Assembly (NCBI RefSeq): GCF_007859935.1
Contig: NZ_SJPO01000008.1
Span: 124,001-188,000, forward strand
Direction of reading: 5' to 3'
DNA from: Posidoniimonas polymericola
Lineage (GTDB): Bacteria; Planctomycetota; Planctomycetia; Pirellulales; Lacipirellulaceae
DNA length: 64,000 bases
Below, one piece after another: positions 44,901 to 55,449 of this stretch (positions are counted from its first letter, which is position 1; every line of letters starts with the position of its first letter). The notes below the pieces were generated by a model that was not told where the DNA came from, ran no database searches, and saw only the letters and a program-made list of their open reading frames with translations. Made by a program: the position numbers and the translations under genes.

Positions 44901-46679
44901 CTACTTCACCACGTCCGCAAACGCTGCCTTGAGCGCCCTCAGGCCGGAATCGCCCTGCTCGCGGGCGACCACCACGTTCACTTTGACTTCGCTAGTCGAG
45001 ATCAACTCGACGTTAATCCCGGACTCGCTGAGGGCGCGGAACATCCGGGTGCTGACCCCAGTGTGGCTGCGGATCCCCACGCCGTTGACCGACAGGATCG
45101 CCACGGTTTCGGATGCGGTAACGTCGCCGCCCAGCTTTGAGCTGAGCTCTTCGACCACCTTGCGGGCGCTGTCGATCTCGCTGGCGGGCACGGTGAAGCT
45201 GACGGTCGTCTTGCCGTCGGCGCCGACGCCCTGGACGATCATGTCGACAATGATTCCCTCGGCGGCGACCCCCTCGAAGATGTCGGCCGAGATGCCCGGT
45301 TGGTCGGGGACGTGCGACATCGTGATCAACGCCTGCGAGTCGTCGAGCTCGCAGCCCTGCACGGTCAGGTCCTCCATCGCCTGCAGCCCGCTGACTACGG
45401 CCGCAAGGTCGGCTGCCTGCGAGACCTTCTGCGAGGCCTCGAACGGCACGATCTTGGCGGGCGCGCGGTCGAGTTCGAACTCGCCGTGCACCGCGCGCAG
45501 CGCCTCAAGGCCCTGCTCCCGCTTCACCAGGCAGCTCACCTTGATCTCGCTGGTGGTGATGGCCTGGATGTTGATATTGGACTCCGCGAGCGCGCGGAAC
45601 ATCCGGTCGGCAACGCCCGATTGGGTCGCCATGCCGAGTCCCACCACCGAGACCTTGCAGACCGTTTCGTCATGCGAGATCGGGCCGGCGCCGAGCTCGG
45701 CGGCCGCGTCACGCACGGCGGCCAACGCCCGAGCGAGGTCGCCCTGCACAACCGTGAACGAGATGCTCGCCTTCCCCTCACTGCCGGGGGTCTGCAGGAT
45801 CATGTCAACCGTGATGTTGAGGTCGGCCAGTCGGCGGAAGATGTTGAGGCTGGCCCCCGGCTCGTCGGGCACGCCCTCGATCGTGATGCGGGCCTCTTCC
45901 TTGGTGAGCGCACAGCCGCTGACGGGGCGGTCGTCGGACTCGCTGATGGGTCCGATGATGGTGCCGGGCTCGTCGGTAAACACGCCGGAGTTGCGGACGT
46001 GAATCGGCACGTGGAACTTTTTGCCGAACTCGATCGAGCGGCTGTGCATCACGCCGGCGCCAAGGCTGGCGAGCTCGAGCATCTCGTCGTGGCTGACCTG
46101 CATCATCTTGCGGGCCGAAGCGACCAGCCGCGGGTCGGTCGTAAACACGCCGTCGACGTCGGTGTAGATCTCGCACATGTCGGCGCCGAGGACCGCCGCC
46201 AATGCCACGGCCGAGGTGTCGCTGCCGCCGCGGCCCAGCGTGGTGATGTTCAGCTCCTGGTCGACCCCCTGGAAGCCGGCCGCGATGACGATGTTGCCCT
46301 CGTCCAGCAGTCTCCGCATCCGGCTGGTGTCGATCGATTGGATCCGCGCCCGGGTGTGCGAGCTGTCGGTCAGGACGCCGATCTGGCCGCCGGTCAGGCT
46401 GACCGCCTTGCCGCCGAGGTCGTGGATGGCCATCGCCACCAACGCCACGGAGACCTGCTCACCGGTCGACAGCAGCATGTCCATCTCACGCGGCGAGGGG
46501 TCGTCGCACACCTGGCCCGCGAGGTCCACCAGGATGTCAGTGTTCTTGCCCATCGCGCTGACGACCATCACCACCTGGGCGCCCTGCTGCTGGGCGCGGA
46601 GAGCGCGACGGGCCGCCGCGCGGATCTTCTCGGCGTCGGCCACACTGGTGCCGCCAAATTTCTGAACGATTAGGGACAT
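44901..46679 (-). CDS. lysC: aspartate kinase with four ACT domains
   Basis: 592 residues from MSLIVQKFGGTSVADAEKIR. The kinase core has KFGGTS, MDMLLSTGEQVSVALV, TLGRGGSDTSAVALAA and YTDVDGVFTTDPR. The regulatory part is doubled: ACT pairs at about 265-410 (ITIEGVPDEPGASLNIFRRL and VSVVGLGMATQSGVADRMF) and again at about 430-585 (ITMSHVPDQPGISADIFEGV and LSVNGVGIRSHTGVSTRMFR). Four ACT domains are known in some cyanobacterial enzymes. It phosphorylates aspartate, opening threonine, lysine and methionine synthesis; feedback inhibition is expected. Starts before 46679 lack sense. Confidence 0.96.
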   Translation of the reverse strand: MSLIVQKFGGTSVADAEKIRAAARRALRAQQQGAQVVMVVSAMGKNTDILVDLAGQVCDDPSPREMDMLLSTGEQVSVALVAMAIHDLGGKAVSLTGGQIGVLTDSSHTRARIQSIDTSRMRRLLDEGNIVIAAGFQGVDQELNITTLGRGGSDTSAVALAAVLGADMCEIYTDVDGVFTTDPRLVASARKMMQVSHDEMLELASLGAGVMHSRSIEFGKKFHVPIHVRNSGVFTDEPGTIIGPISESDDRPVSGCALTKEEARITIEGVPDEPGASLNIFRRLADLNITVDMILQTPGSEGKASISFTVVQGDLARALAAVRDAAAELGAGPISHDETVCKVSVVGLGMATQSGVADRMFRALAESNINIQAITTSEIKVSCLVKREQGLEALRAVHGEFELDRAPAKIVPFEASQKVSQAADLAAVVSGLQAMEDLTVQGCELDDSQALITMSHVPDQPGISADIFEGVAAEGIIVDMIVQGVGADGKTTVSFTVPASEIDSARKVVEELSSKLGGDVTASETVAILSVNGVGIRSHTGVSTRMFRALSESGINVELISTSEVKVNVVVAREQGDSGLRALKAAFADVVK

Positions 46680-46743
46680 GGTTGCTAGTGGAACGGTTGT
46701 TGATGGGGACCGCCAAGACGCCAAGACGCCAAGTTGGTTTCCG

Positions 46744-47130
46744 TTAGGTTAAGACAACTCGCTTAATGCCGTCTTTCAGCAAGACGACGTGAAAATTGAT
46801 TAGTAGCCCGAGCTCAAGCTCGGTCGCCTTCAGGTAGTTGATGACCTTCGCGTGGTGGATAGGGTGCAGCGCTTCAGTCGCTTTCAGCTCGACGACCAAT
46901 CGCTCACCGACGAGCAAATCGAGCCGGGCATCTCCGACGGGGCGCCCCTTGTACCGTAGTGCAACGGGTTTCTGGCGTTCGAACGCCACGCCTCGCAATT
47001 CCAGTTCAATACAGAGGGCTTCTTCGTAGGTTGACTCAAGGAACCCGGGGCCGAGGATCTTGTGTACCTCCAAGGCCGCGTCGACGACTTCCGCCGCCAG
47101 TTGGTCGAGTTCTGCATCGGGCTCTCGCAT
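46744..47130 (-). CDS. GxxExxY family protein (PD-(D/E)XK nuclease-like)
   Basis: 128 residues. The family motif GFLESTY (Gly29-Tyr35) is followed by a PD-(D/E)XK-like core: RLDLLVGERLVVELKATEAL, in which Asp71, Glu81 and Lys83 occupy the catalytic positions. Family members have no established function; a nuclease fold is predicted. GC looks clearly lower than in the neighbouring lysC. It is bracketed by inverted repeats at 46709 and 47144, so it is likely a passenger or driver of a repeat-bounded cassette. Confidence 0.85.
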   Translation of the reverse strand: MREPDAELDQLAAEVVDAALEVHKILGPGFLESTYEEALCIELELRGVAFERQKPVALRYKGRPVGDARLDLLVGERLVVELKATEALHPIHHAKVINYLKATELELGLLINFHVVLLKDGIKRVVLT

Positions 47131-47143
47131 AGAACTCGCTTCC

Positions 47144-47168
47144 CTTGGCGACTTGGCGTCTTGGCGGT
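47144..47168 (-). repeat. right inverted repeat of the GxxExxY cassette
   Basis: Read on the plus strand CTTGGCGACTTGGCGTCTTG plus GCGGT. It is the reverse complement of 46709-46733 with one mismatch (T for A in the spacer between units 2 and 3). It ends 4 bases before the downstream stop codon. Confidence 0.9.
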
Positions 47169-47172
47169 TTTT

Positions 47173-48402
47173 TTATTCGCCGATGAACCACCGCATCGCG
47201 TCCCACCCCTTGTCGAACGTCAGCTCGCTGGCCGCGGCGTTTGTGTCGCCGTAGGCCTGGCATGCGTCGGGGGTGACGCCGGCGCCGGCCATGGCGACCG
47301 GTACGTTGCCGTGGGTGTGCTTCTTGGTGCTGAGGAACGTCGGGTGGTCGGGGCTGATCATCACCCGCCAGTCGCCGTGGCTCGTTAGCGCTTCGAGCAG
47401 CGGGCCGACGATGTGCTGGTCGATCTGCTCGATTGCCTTGACCTTCTCATCGCAGCGGCCCTCGTGGCTGGCTTCGTCGGGCGCCTCGATGTGGACGCAG
47501 ACAATGTCGTACTTGTTTAATGCCTGGATCGCGGCCCGCCCTTTGGCGGCGTAGTCGGTGTCGAGGTAGCCGGTGGCGCCGTCGACCTCGATCCGGTCCC
47601 AGCCGACCAGCGCGGCGATGCCCCGCAGCAGGTCGACCGCCGTGATCATCGCGCCCTTGGGTCCGAATTTCTGAGCGAACGGCTCGAGAGACGGTGCGCC
47701 CCCCTGGCCCCACAGCCAGGTGTTGGTGGCCGGGCTCTTGCCGTTGGCGATGCGGGTCTTGTTGACCGGGTGGTCGGCCAGCAAGTCGGCGCACGCGTCC
47801 ATCAGCTCGACCAACACATCGGCCCCGGGACCGCGTGGGTGGGCATTGGCGACCGGCAGGTCGGTCCAGTCGTGCGGCGCCTCGGTGCGGGTCGATTTGT
47901 CAAACGGCGCGGCGAGCTTCGCCCCCCGCCAGATCAACAGGTTGCGGTAGCTGACGCCGGGCACGAACTCGAGCGCGCCTTTCCACTTCGGGTCGCTGGC
48001 GATTTCGGCCTGTACCGACTCGAACAGGGCGGTCGACTCCTCGGTCGAGATGTGATCCGCGGTGAAGTCCTGCATCACCCGCTCGCCGTCGACTTCGCCG
48101 ATGGTGACCAGGTTGCAGCGGACGGCCCAGTCGCCCTTGCCGAGCGCGATCCGCTGGGCGGCGGCCTCCATCGGCGCGCGGCCGGTGAAGTGCGCGAACG
48201 GGTCGTACCCCAGCAGGCTGAGGTTGCCGATCTCCGACCCGGCCGGCAGCTCGTCAGGCGTGTGGCACGCGCTGGCGATCACCCCCTGGGCGACCACCGC
48301 GTCCATGTGCGGGGTAGCGGCCGCCTCAAGCGGGGTCTTACCACCGAGCGACTCCTGCGGCTGATCGGCGGCGCCGTCGGGGATGATGATGAGGTATTTC
48401 AT
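47173..48402 (-). CDS. proposed homoserine kinase (archaeal-type phosphoglycerate mutase-like)
   Basis: 409 residues from MKYLIIIPDGAADQPQESLG. Alkaline-phosphatase-superfamily metal sites appear as PDGAAD at the N-terminus and as IEAPDEASHEG and SPDHPTFLSTKKHTHG at the C-terminus. This is the ApgM-type fold that TIGRFAM/COG entries describe both as cofactor-independent phosphoglycerate mutase and as a proposed homoserine kinase. Its place between hom and lysC favours the homoserine kinase role. The reading MHTIRN from 48444 is dropped because it runs through the CCGAAATC repeat; no ribosome binding site is visible before 48402. Confidence 0.85.
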   Translation of the reverse strand: MKYLIIIPDGAADQPQESLGGKTPLEAAATPHMDAVVAQGVIASACHTPDELPAGSEIGNLSLLGYDPFAHFTGRAPMEAAAQRIALGKGDWAVRCNLVTIGEVDGERVMQDFTADHISTEESTALFESVQAEIASDPKWKGALEFVPGVSYRNLLIWRGAKLAAPFDKSTRTEAPHDWTDLPVANAHPRGPGADVLVELMDACADLLADHPVNKTRIANGKSPATNTWLWGQGGAPSLEPFAQKFGPKGAMITAVDLLRGIAALVGWDRIEVDGATGYLDTDYAAKGRAAIQALNKYDIVCVHIEAPDEASHEGRCDEKVKAIEQIDQHIVGPLLEALTSHGDWRVMISPDHPTFLSTKKHTHGNVPVAMAGAGVTPDACQAYGDTNAAASELTFDKGWDAMRWFIGE

Positions 48403-48404
48403 TC

Positions 48405-48437
48405 GATTTCGGATTGGTGATTTCGGATTGCGGATTG
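48405..48437. repeat. left tandem repeat GATTTCGGATTG (brackets the zinc-ribbon gene)
   Basis: GATTTCGGATTG GT GATTTCGGATTGCGGATTG on the plus strand, starting 2 bases after the start codon of the homoserine kinase-like gene. The related inverted copy lies at 48819-48847. Confidence 0.85.
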
Positions 48438-48448
48438 TGTGCAATCAA

Positions 48449-48817
48449 CTAGTGCCAGTCGTGTCCGCACCAGAGGCATTGTTTGGCAACCGGAGTACGA
48501 ACAATACGTTGGCAAGCAGGACACCGATTGATGAACACATCTTCCCTTTTCTGAGAGATGATCCGTCTCGCTGCATCGTCTAAATAGCTTTCGATGTCAC
48601 CTTCGATGATCTGACGTATCCGATCGCTTCCGTTGATGTATGACTCAATGTCGTCTTTTGCATGGTCAATTGGAGTTTCTCGATGTGACTGCTTGTTTCG
48701 CAGTACAGCGATTGCGATGACGCAGCGTTCCTCATCGCTGAAGAGATGAGGGTAGTAGGCGTTGAGGTACCACCGGAGGGCGGTGTCGTCGTGGTAGTCC
48801 TCGGAGTCTTCTGCCAT
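48449..48817 (-). CDS. small zinc-ribbon protein of unknown family, low GC
   Basis: 122 residues. The C-terminal 30 residues hold a double CxxC ribbon: CPACQRIVRTPVAKQCLWCG followed by HDWH. The N-terminal part is helical and acidic (SEDYHDDTALRWYLNAYYPH, ESYINGSDRIRQIIEGDIES). I do not recognise the family. GC is near 48 percent by eye, clearly below the surrounding high GC, indicating recent arrival. It fills the gap between hom and the homoserine kinase-like gene and is bracketed by inverted tandem repeats. Confidence 0.7.
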   Translation of the reverse strand: MAEDSEDYHDDTALRWYLNAYYPHLFSDEERCVIAIAVLRNKQSHRETPIDHAKDDIESYINGSDRIRQIIEGDIESYLDDAARRIISQKREDVFINRCPACQRIVRTPVAKQCLWCGHDWH

Positions 48818-48818
48818 T

Positions 48819-48847
48819 CCGAAATCTGCAATCCGAAATCCGCAATC
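48819..48847. repeat. right tandem repeat CCGAAATCTGCAATCC (inverted copy)
   Basis: CCGAAATCTGCAATCCGAAA followed by TCCGCAATC; its reverse complement shares GATTTCGGATTGC with 48405-48437. It begins next to the start codon of the zinc-ribbon gene (48817) and ends one base before the hom stop codon (48849). Confidence 0.85.
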
Positions 48848-48848
48848 G

Positions 48849-50144
48849 TCAGTCCCGGACCCACATCTTCACCGGCTCACCTCGACACGCATCGAGGGCG
48901 GCGATCTTGGCGCAGGCGCGGTCGGTGGCGGCTTCGCTCGCGCGGTGGGTCATCACGACCAGCGGCACGGCGGTGTCGCCTTCCAACGGCTCCTTCTGGA
49001 GGATCGACGCGATCGAGATCCCCTCGGCGCCGAACGCCTCGGTGACCTTGGCCAGGACGCCGGGGCTGTCCTCGACCATTGCCCGGACGTAACGCTTGCC
49101 GGTCGAAGTGGCGAAGTCGGCCTGGTCGACCCCCTTCACCTGGTCCGACCAGAGGCCGAGCGTGCGGAAGGTGATCGCGGTGCGTCCGACGGCGGTGTCG
49201 ATCAGATCCGCGGCCACGGCCGAGGCGGTCGGCATCTGGCCCGCCCCCTGGCCGTGGTAGAACAGCGGGCCGACCGCGTCGCCCTTGACCAGCACCGCGT
49301 TGAACGGGCCGCCTACCTCGCCGAGCGGGCTGCCGGCGCGGACCAGCGCGGGGTTCACCTCGCAGTCGAGGCCGTGCTCCTTCAGGTCGGCGATCGCCAG
49401 CAGCTTGATCTTGTAGCCCATCTCCTGGGCGTAGTTCACGTCGAGCAGGTCCACGGTGTCGATGCCGGACCGCGGGATGTCCCGCCAGTTGAGCCGGGCG
49501 CCGAAGGCCAGCTGGCACAGGATCGCCAGCTTCTGGGCGGCGTCGGTGCCGTCGACGTCCATCGAGGGGTCGGCCTCGGCGTAGCCGAGTCGCTGGGCCT
49601 CGGCCACGACATCCGAGTAGGCGGCGCCCTCGGTGTGCATCTTGTCGAGGATGAAGTTGCTGGTGCCGTTGAGGATGCCGTGCAGCGAGGTGACCTGGTT
49701 GGAGGTCAGGCACTGGCTCAGGTTGGCGATGATCGGGATGCCGCCCGCCACCGAGGCCTCGAATGCGATTGACCGGCCGAGCTCACGCGCCTTGTCGAAC
49801 AGCTCCGGGCCGTGCTCGGCCAGCAGGGCCTTGTTGGCCGTGACGACGTCCTTGCCCGACTCCAGCAGCCGGATCATGACCGAGCGGGCCGGCTCGATGC
49901 CCCCCATCAGCTGGGCGACGACCTTGATCTCGGGGTGGTCGATGACCTCGTCGATGCTGTCGGTCAGCACCCCGTCGGGCAGGTCGCAGTCGCGGGGCTT
50001 GCTGAGGTCCCGCACGGCGGCCTTCTCGAGCCACAGCACGCGGCCGGCGTGCCGGGCGGTGCGGTCGCCGTGGTCCAGCAGGATCTTCGCAACACCGCTG
50101 CCGACGGTCCCCAGGCCAATAATGCCAACTTTGGTCTTTTCCAC
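48849..50144 (-). CDS. hom: homoserine dehydrogenase
   Basis: 431 residues. A Rossmann nucleotide-binding motif (VGIIGLGTVGSGVAKIL), the catalytic region VVTANKALLAEHG, ILNGTSNFILDKM and GYAEADPSMDVDGTDAAQKL, then a C-terminal ACT domain (VRAMVEDSPGVLAKVTEAFG). It reduces aspartate semialdehyde to homoserine. It is first of the hom-homoserine kinase-lysC set, with each gap filled by a repeat-bounded cassette. Its upstream leader holds a further hairpin repeat. Confidence 0.97.
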   Translation of the reverse strand: MEKTKVGIIGLGTVGSGVAKILLDHGDRTARHAGRVLWLEKAAVRDLSKPRDCDLPDGVLTDSIDEVIDHPEIKVVAQLMGGIEPARSVMIRLLESGKDVVTANKALLAEHGPELFDKARELGRSIAFEASVAGGIPIIANLSQCLTSNQVTSLHGILNGTSNFILDKMHTEGAAYSDVVAEAQRLGYAEADPSMDVDGTDAAQKLAILCQLAFGARLNWRDIPRSGIDTVDLLDVNYAQEMGYKIKLLAIADLKEHGLDCEVNPALVRAGSPLGEVGGPFNAVLVKGDAVGPLFYHGQGAGQMPTASAVAADLIDTAVGRTAITFRTLGLWSDQVKGVDQADFATSTGKRYVRAMVEDSPGVLAKVTEAFGAEGISIASILQKEPLEGDTAVPLVVMTHRASEAATDRACAKIAALDACRGEPVKMWVRD

Positions 50145-50175
50145 GGTGATATCGCTCGGCCGCTAGAAGAAATGA

Positions 50176-50251
50176 GCCACAGATGAACGCGGATGGACGC
50201 AGATCGGTCCCTTGTCTGACCGATCGGTGCTCATCCGTGTTCATCCGCGGC
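50176..50251. repeat. 34-bp imperfect inverted repeat in the leader upstream of hom
   Basis: Left arm 50176-50209 (GCCACAGATGAACGCGGATG and on to GATCGGTC) is paired with right arm 50218-50251 in inverse orientation, 27 of 34 positions matching, around an 8-base loop. The GATGAACxCGGATG words are of the widespread short-spacer repeat type. It lies 32 bases before the hom start codon on the minus strand. Confidence 0.85.
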
Positions 50252-50310
50252 CGAAAATCGACCCCTCATGGTAGTTGGCGAATCGACCGAAGGTCAATGG
50301 GCGGAGCGGT

Positions 50311-50338
50311 TTGCGCTGATGGGTTCCGGCGGTAGAAT
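50311..50338 (+). promoter_or_regulatory. possible promoter for leuS
   Basis: TTGCGC (50311-50316), a 16-base spacer and TAGAAT (50333-50338). A start near 50345 would give a leader of about 75 bases. Fit to the consensus is moderate. Confidence 0.4.
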
Positions 50339-50417
50339 CGCCGGTTCGGCTTCCAACCAGCCAGGACGACCTGCGACTGCACTCTGCCTTACAAATTCCG
50401 CACTCCTGCGATTCAAC

Positions 50418-53051
<2,634 letters not shown>

Positions 53052-53207
53052 GGGATCGGCGGGCGCGGAGAATCCGCATTTCGTACGCGAGGCATGTTGT
53101 CTCTGTATCGCAAGGGCGACCTGTGTTAGGTTGACGCCCAGAGGGCAGGGCGGCGCTCTCGGTCTTTTCTTTGCGAACATTGGGCCTTCTTTGCTTAGCG
53201 ATCTACT

Positions 53208-54500
53208 ATGAAAAATGTCGTAGCCGTTGTTCTGGGGGGTGGTCGTGGCACGCGGCTGCAGCCGCTTACTACTTACCGCAGCAAGCCGGCGGTCCCGCTG
53301 GCGGCCAAGTACCGGTTGATCGACATCCCGATCAGCAACTGCCTGAACGCGGGGCTGAACCACGTGTTCGTGCTGACGCAGTTCATGACCGCCAGCCTGC
53401 ACCAGCACATCCGTGGCACCTACCGGTTCGACGCCTTCGGCGGCGGGTTTGTCGAGATCCTGGCCGCGCAGCAGACCATGGACGCCGACGCCACGCTCGA
53501 CTGGTACCAGGGCACGGCCGACGCGGTCCGCAAGAACCTCCGCTACCTGCTGCAGCCCGGCTTCGACTACGTGCTGATCCTGTCGGGCGACCAGCTCTAC
53601 CGGATGGACTTCGCCAAGATGCTGGCCGAGCACCAGGCGAGCGGCGCGGACGTGTCGATCGCCGGCAAGCCGGTCGAGCGGTCGGAGGCCTCGGCGCTCG
53701 GCATCATGCGGCTGGACGACACCGGACGCGTGATTGGTTTTGTCGAGAAGCCGAAGACCGCCGAGCAGCTCGACCAGGTCCGCATGGACCCGGCCTGGAT
53801 CGACGCCCGCGGCGTCGAGAGCCACGGCCGCGACTGCCTGGCGTCGATGGGCATCTACCTCTGGAACCGCGACGCCATGGTCGAGGCCCTGGAGCAGAGC
53901 AATTCTTCGGACTTCGGCAAGGAGATTTTCCCCAACGCCATCAAGCAGCGGCACGTCCAGGTGAGCCTGTTCGACGGCTACTGGGAGGACATCGGCACGA
54001 TCCGCTCGTTTTACGAGTGCAACCTGGCGATGGCGCGGGCGGACTCGCCGTTCTCGCTGGCGGACGCCTCGGCGCCGATCTACACACGCGCCCGGTTCCT
54101 GCCGCCCACGCGGTGCGACGGCGCCGAGATCACCCAGAGCCTGATCGCCGAAGGCTGCGTGATCGAGCCGGGGGCGAAAATCGAAAACAGCGTTATCGGG
54201 CTGCGGTGCCGCATCGGCAAGAACGCGGTGATCAAGGACTCGATCCTGATGGGCGCCGACATGTACGAGACCCCCTCGCAGCTTGCCGCGCTGCCGCCCG
54301 GCGAGCCGCCGCTGGGGGTGGGCGATGGCACACTGATTCAGGGCGCGATTGTCGACAAGAACTGCCGCATCGCCCCCGGCCTGAAGGTGGTCAACGACAC
54401 CGGCCAGGAGGACTACGGCGAGGGCCGCAACTGCGTCGTCCGCGACGGCATCCTGGTGGTCCCGAAGAACTGCACGCTGGGGCCGGACTGGCATCTCTAG
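53208..54500 (+). CDS. glgC: glucose-1-phosphate adenylyltransferase
   Basis: 430 residues. LGGGRGTRLQPLTTYRSKPAVP at the N-terminus, VLILSGDQLYRMD and the YWEDIGTIRSFYECN core, then a left-handed beta-helix C-terminus (TQSLIAEGCVIEPGAKIENS). It forms ADP-glucose for glycogen synthesis. The 156-base gap after leuS shows no strong hairpin. No other glg gene is next to it in the window. Confidence 0.97.
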   Translation: MKNVVAVVLGGGRGTRLQPLTTYRSKPAVPLAAKYRLIDIPISNCLNAGLNHVFVLTQFMTASLHQHIRGTYRFDAFGGGFVEILAAQQTMDADATLDWYQGTADAVRKNLRYLLQPGFDYVLILSGDQLYRMDFAKMLAEHQASGADVSIAGKPVERSEASALGIMRLDDTGRVIGFVEKPKTAEQLDQVRMDPAWIDARGVESHGRDCLASMGIYLWNRDAMVEALEQSNSSDFGKEIFPNAIKQRHVQVSLFDGYWEDIGTIRSFYECNLAMARADSPFSLADASAPIYTRARFLPPTRCDGAEITQSLIAEGCVIEPGAKIENSVIGLRCRIGKNAVIKDSILMGADMYETPSQLAALPPGEPPLGVGDGTLIQGAIVDKNCRIAPGLKVVNDTGQEDYGEGRNCVVRDGILVVPKNCTLGPDWHL

Positions 54501-54678
54501 GCCGCAGTGCGTAGGCGGTTGGGCGGCAGAATCGGACCAAACCGCATCTCCCGCAGCTTTTCGCGCGAACGTGGACGCCCCGGAGCCCGTACGCCATACT
54601 GGCAGCAAGCGCCCGGCTGAAATGGCGGGGCGCCTCCCTCCTCGTACCTTGCTCTCGCCGTCCAGGAAACGTTCAGAC

Positions 54679-55449
54679 ATGACGCGTCCCCGTTTTGACT
54701 CGCCCGTATTGGCTGTTCTCTGCTGCTTGTCCGCCGCTGGCGTCGCGTGGTCGCAGGGCTCGTCGGACCTGAAGATCAAGGCCTACGACGGCCCGGCGAT
54801 CTACCTCGAGGAGAGCGCCGACGAGGTCCCCGCCCAGGTTGTCGGGAACAGCGTCCAACGAGACACCTACGACAACGGCAAGCCGAAGATTGAGCGTGGG
54901 CTCACCAAGTACTCCGACAACAGCCTGGTGAGCAACGGCATCTACCGCGAGTACTACCGCGACGGCCAGCAGTTTGTCGACGGCCAGTTTGTCGACGGCC
55001 AGCCGACCGGCGAGTGGACCTATTGGCGTCCCAACGGCGAGCTCGCCAAGAAGGTGACGTTCCAGGACGGCCTGCCCGACGGTCAGGTTGAGGTGCACCG
55101 CGCCGACGGGACGCTCGAGGCCCGCCGCTCGTTCAAGCTCGGCAAGCGGGACGGCACCTGGGAGACCTACGCCGACAACGGCGAGACCCTCATCACCGAG
55201 CACGCCTACACCGAGGGCGTCCGCAGCGGGACCTGGAAGTGGTGGTACGAGAACGGCAATCCGATGCGCGAGGCGAGCTTCGACAACGGCGTTATGACCG
55301 GCGTCGCGGTCGAGTGGGCCGAGGACGGATCGAAGCGGGCCGAGATTCCCTTCCGCGAGGGCAAACGCCACGGGGTCGCGAAGCAGTGGACCGCGGACGG
55401 CCGCGAGATCGCTCAGACCTACGAGGACGGCAAGCCCGTCAGGAATTAG
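54679..55449 (+). CDS. secreted YwqK/MORN-type repeat protein
   Basis: 256 residues from MTRPRFDSPVLAVLCCLSAAG, a signal peptide. The mature part repeats units of about 22 residues: GIYREYYRDGQQFVDGQFVD, GEWTYWRPNGELAKKVTFQD, GTWETYADNGETLITEHAYT, GTWKWWYENGNPMREASFDN. Such MORN-like repeats are annotated as YwqK-type antitoxins in some genomes, but secretion here argues for a structural or surface role. An AGGAAAC site precedes the ATG. Earlier in-frame starts would extend the low-complexity leader. Confidence 0.85.
   Translation: MTRPRFDSPVLAVLCCLSAAGVAWSQGSSDLKIKAYDGPAIYLEESADEVPAQVVGNSVQRDTYDNGKPKIERGLTKYSDNSLVSNGIYREYYRDGQQFVDGQFVDGQPTGEWTYWRPNGELAKKVTFQDGLPDGQVEVHRADGTLEARRSFKLGKRDGTWETYADNGETLITEHAYTEGVRSGTWKWWYENGNPMREASFDNGVMTGVAVEWAEDGSKRAEIPFREGKRHGVAKQWTADGREIAQTYEDGKPVRN

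Larger units (their letters stand above)
46709..47168. mobile_element. 460-base cassette: GxxExxY gene between 25-bp inverted repeats
   Basis: The left repeat (46709-46733) is ACCGCCAAGACGCCAAGACG plus CCAAG, three tandem CGCCAAG(A) units. The right one (47144-47168) is its reverse complement with one mismatch. They bracket a single small gene and sit in the gap between the homoserine kinase-like gene (stop at 47173) and lysC (start at 46679). No target-site duplication is evident. The call as a mobile unit is inference from the termini and the atypical gene. Confidence 0.6.
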
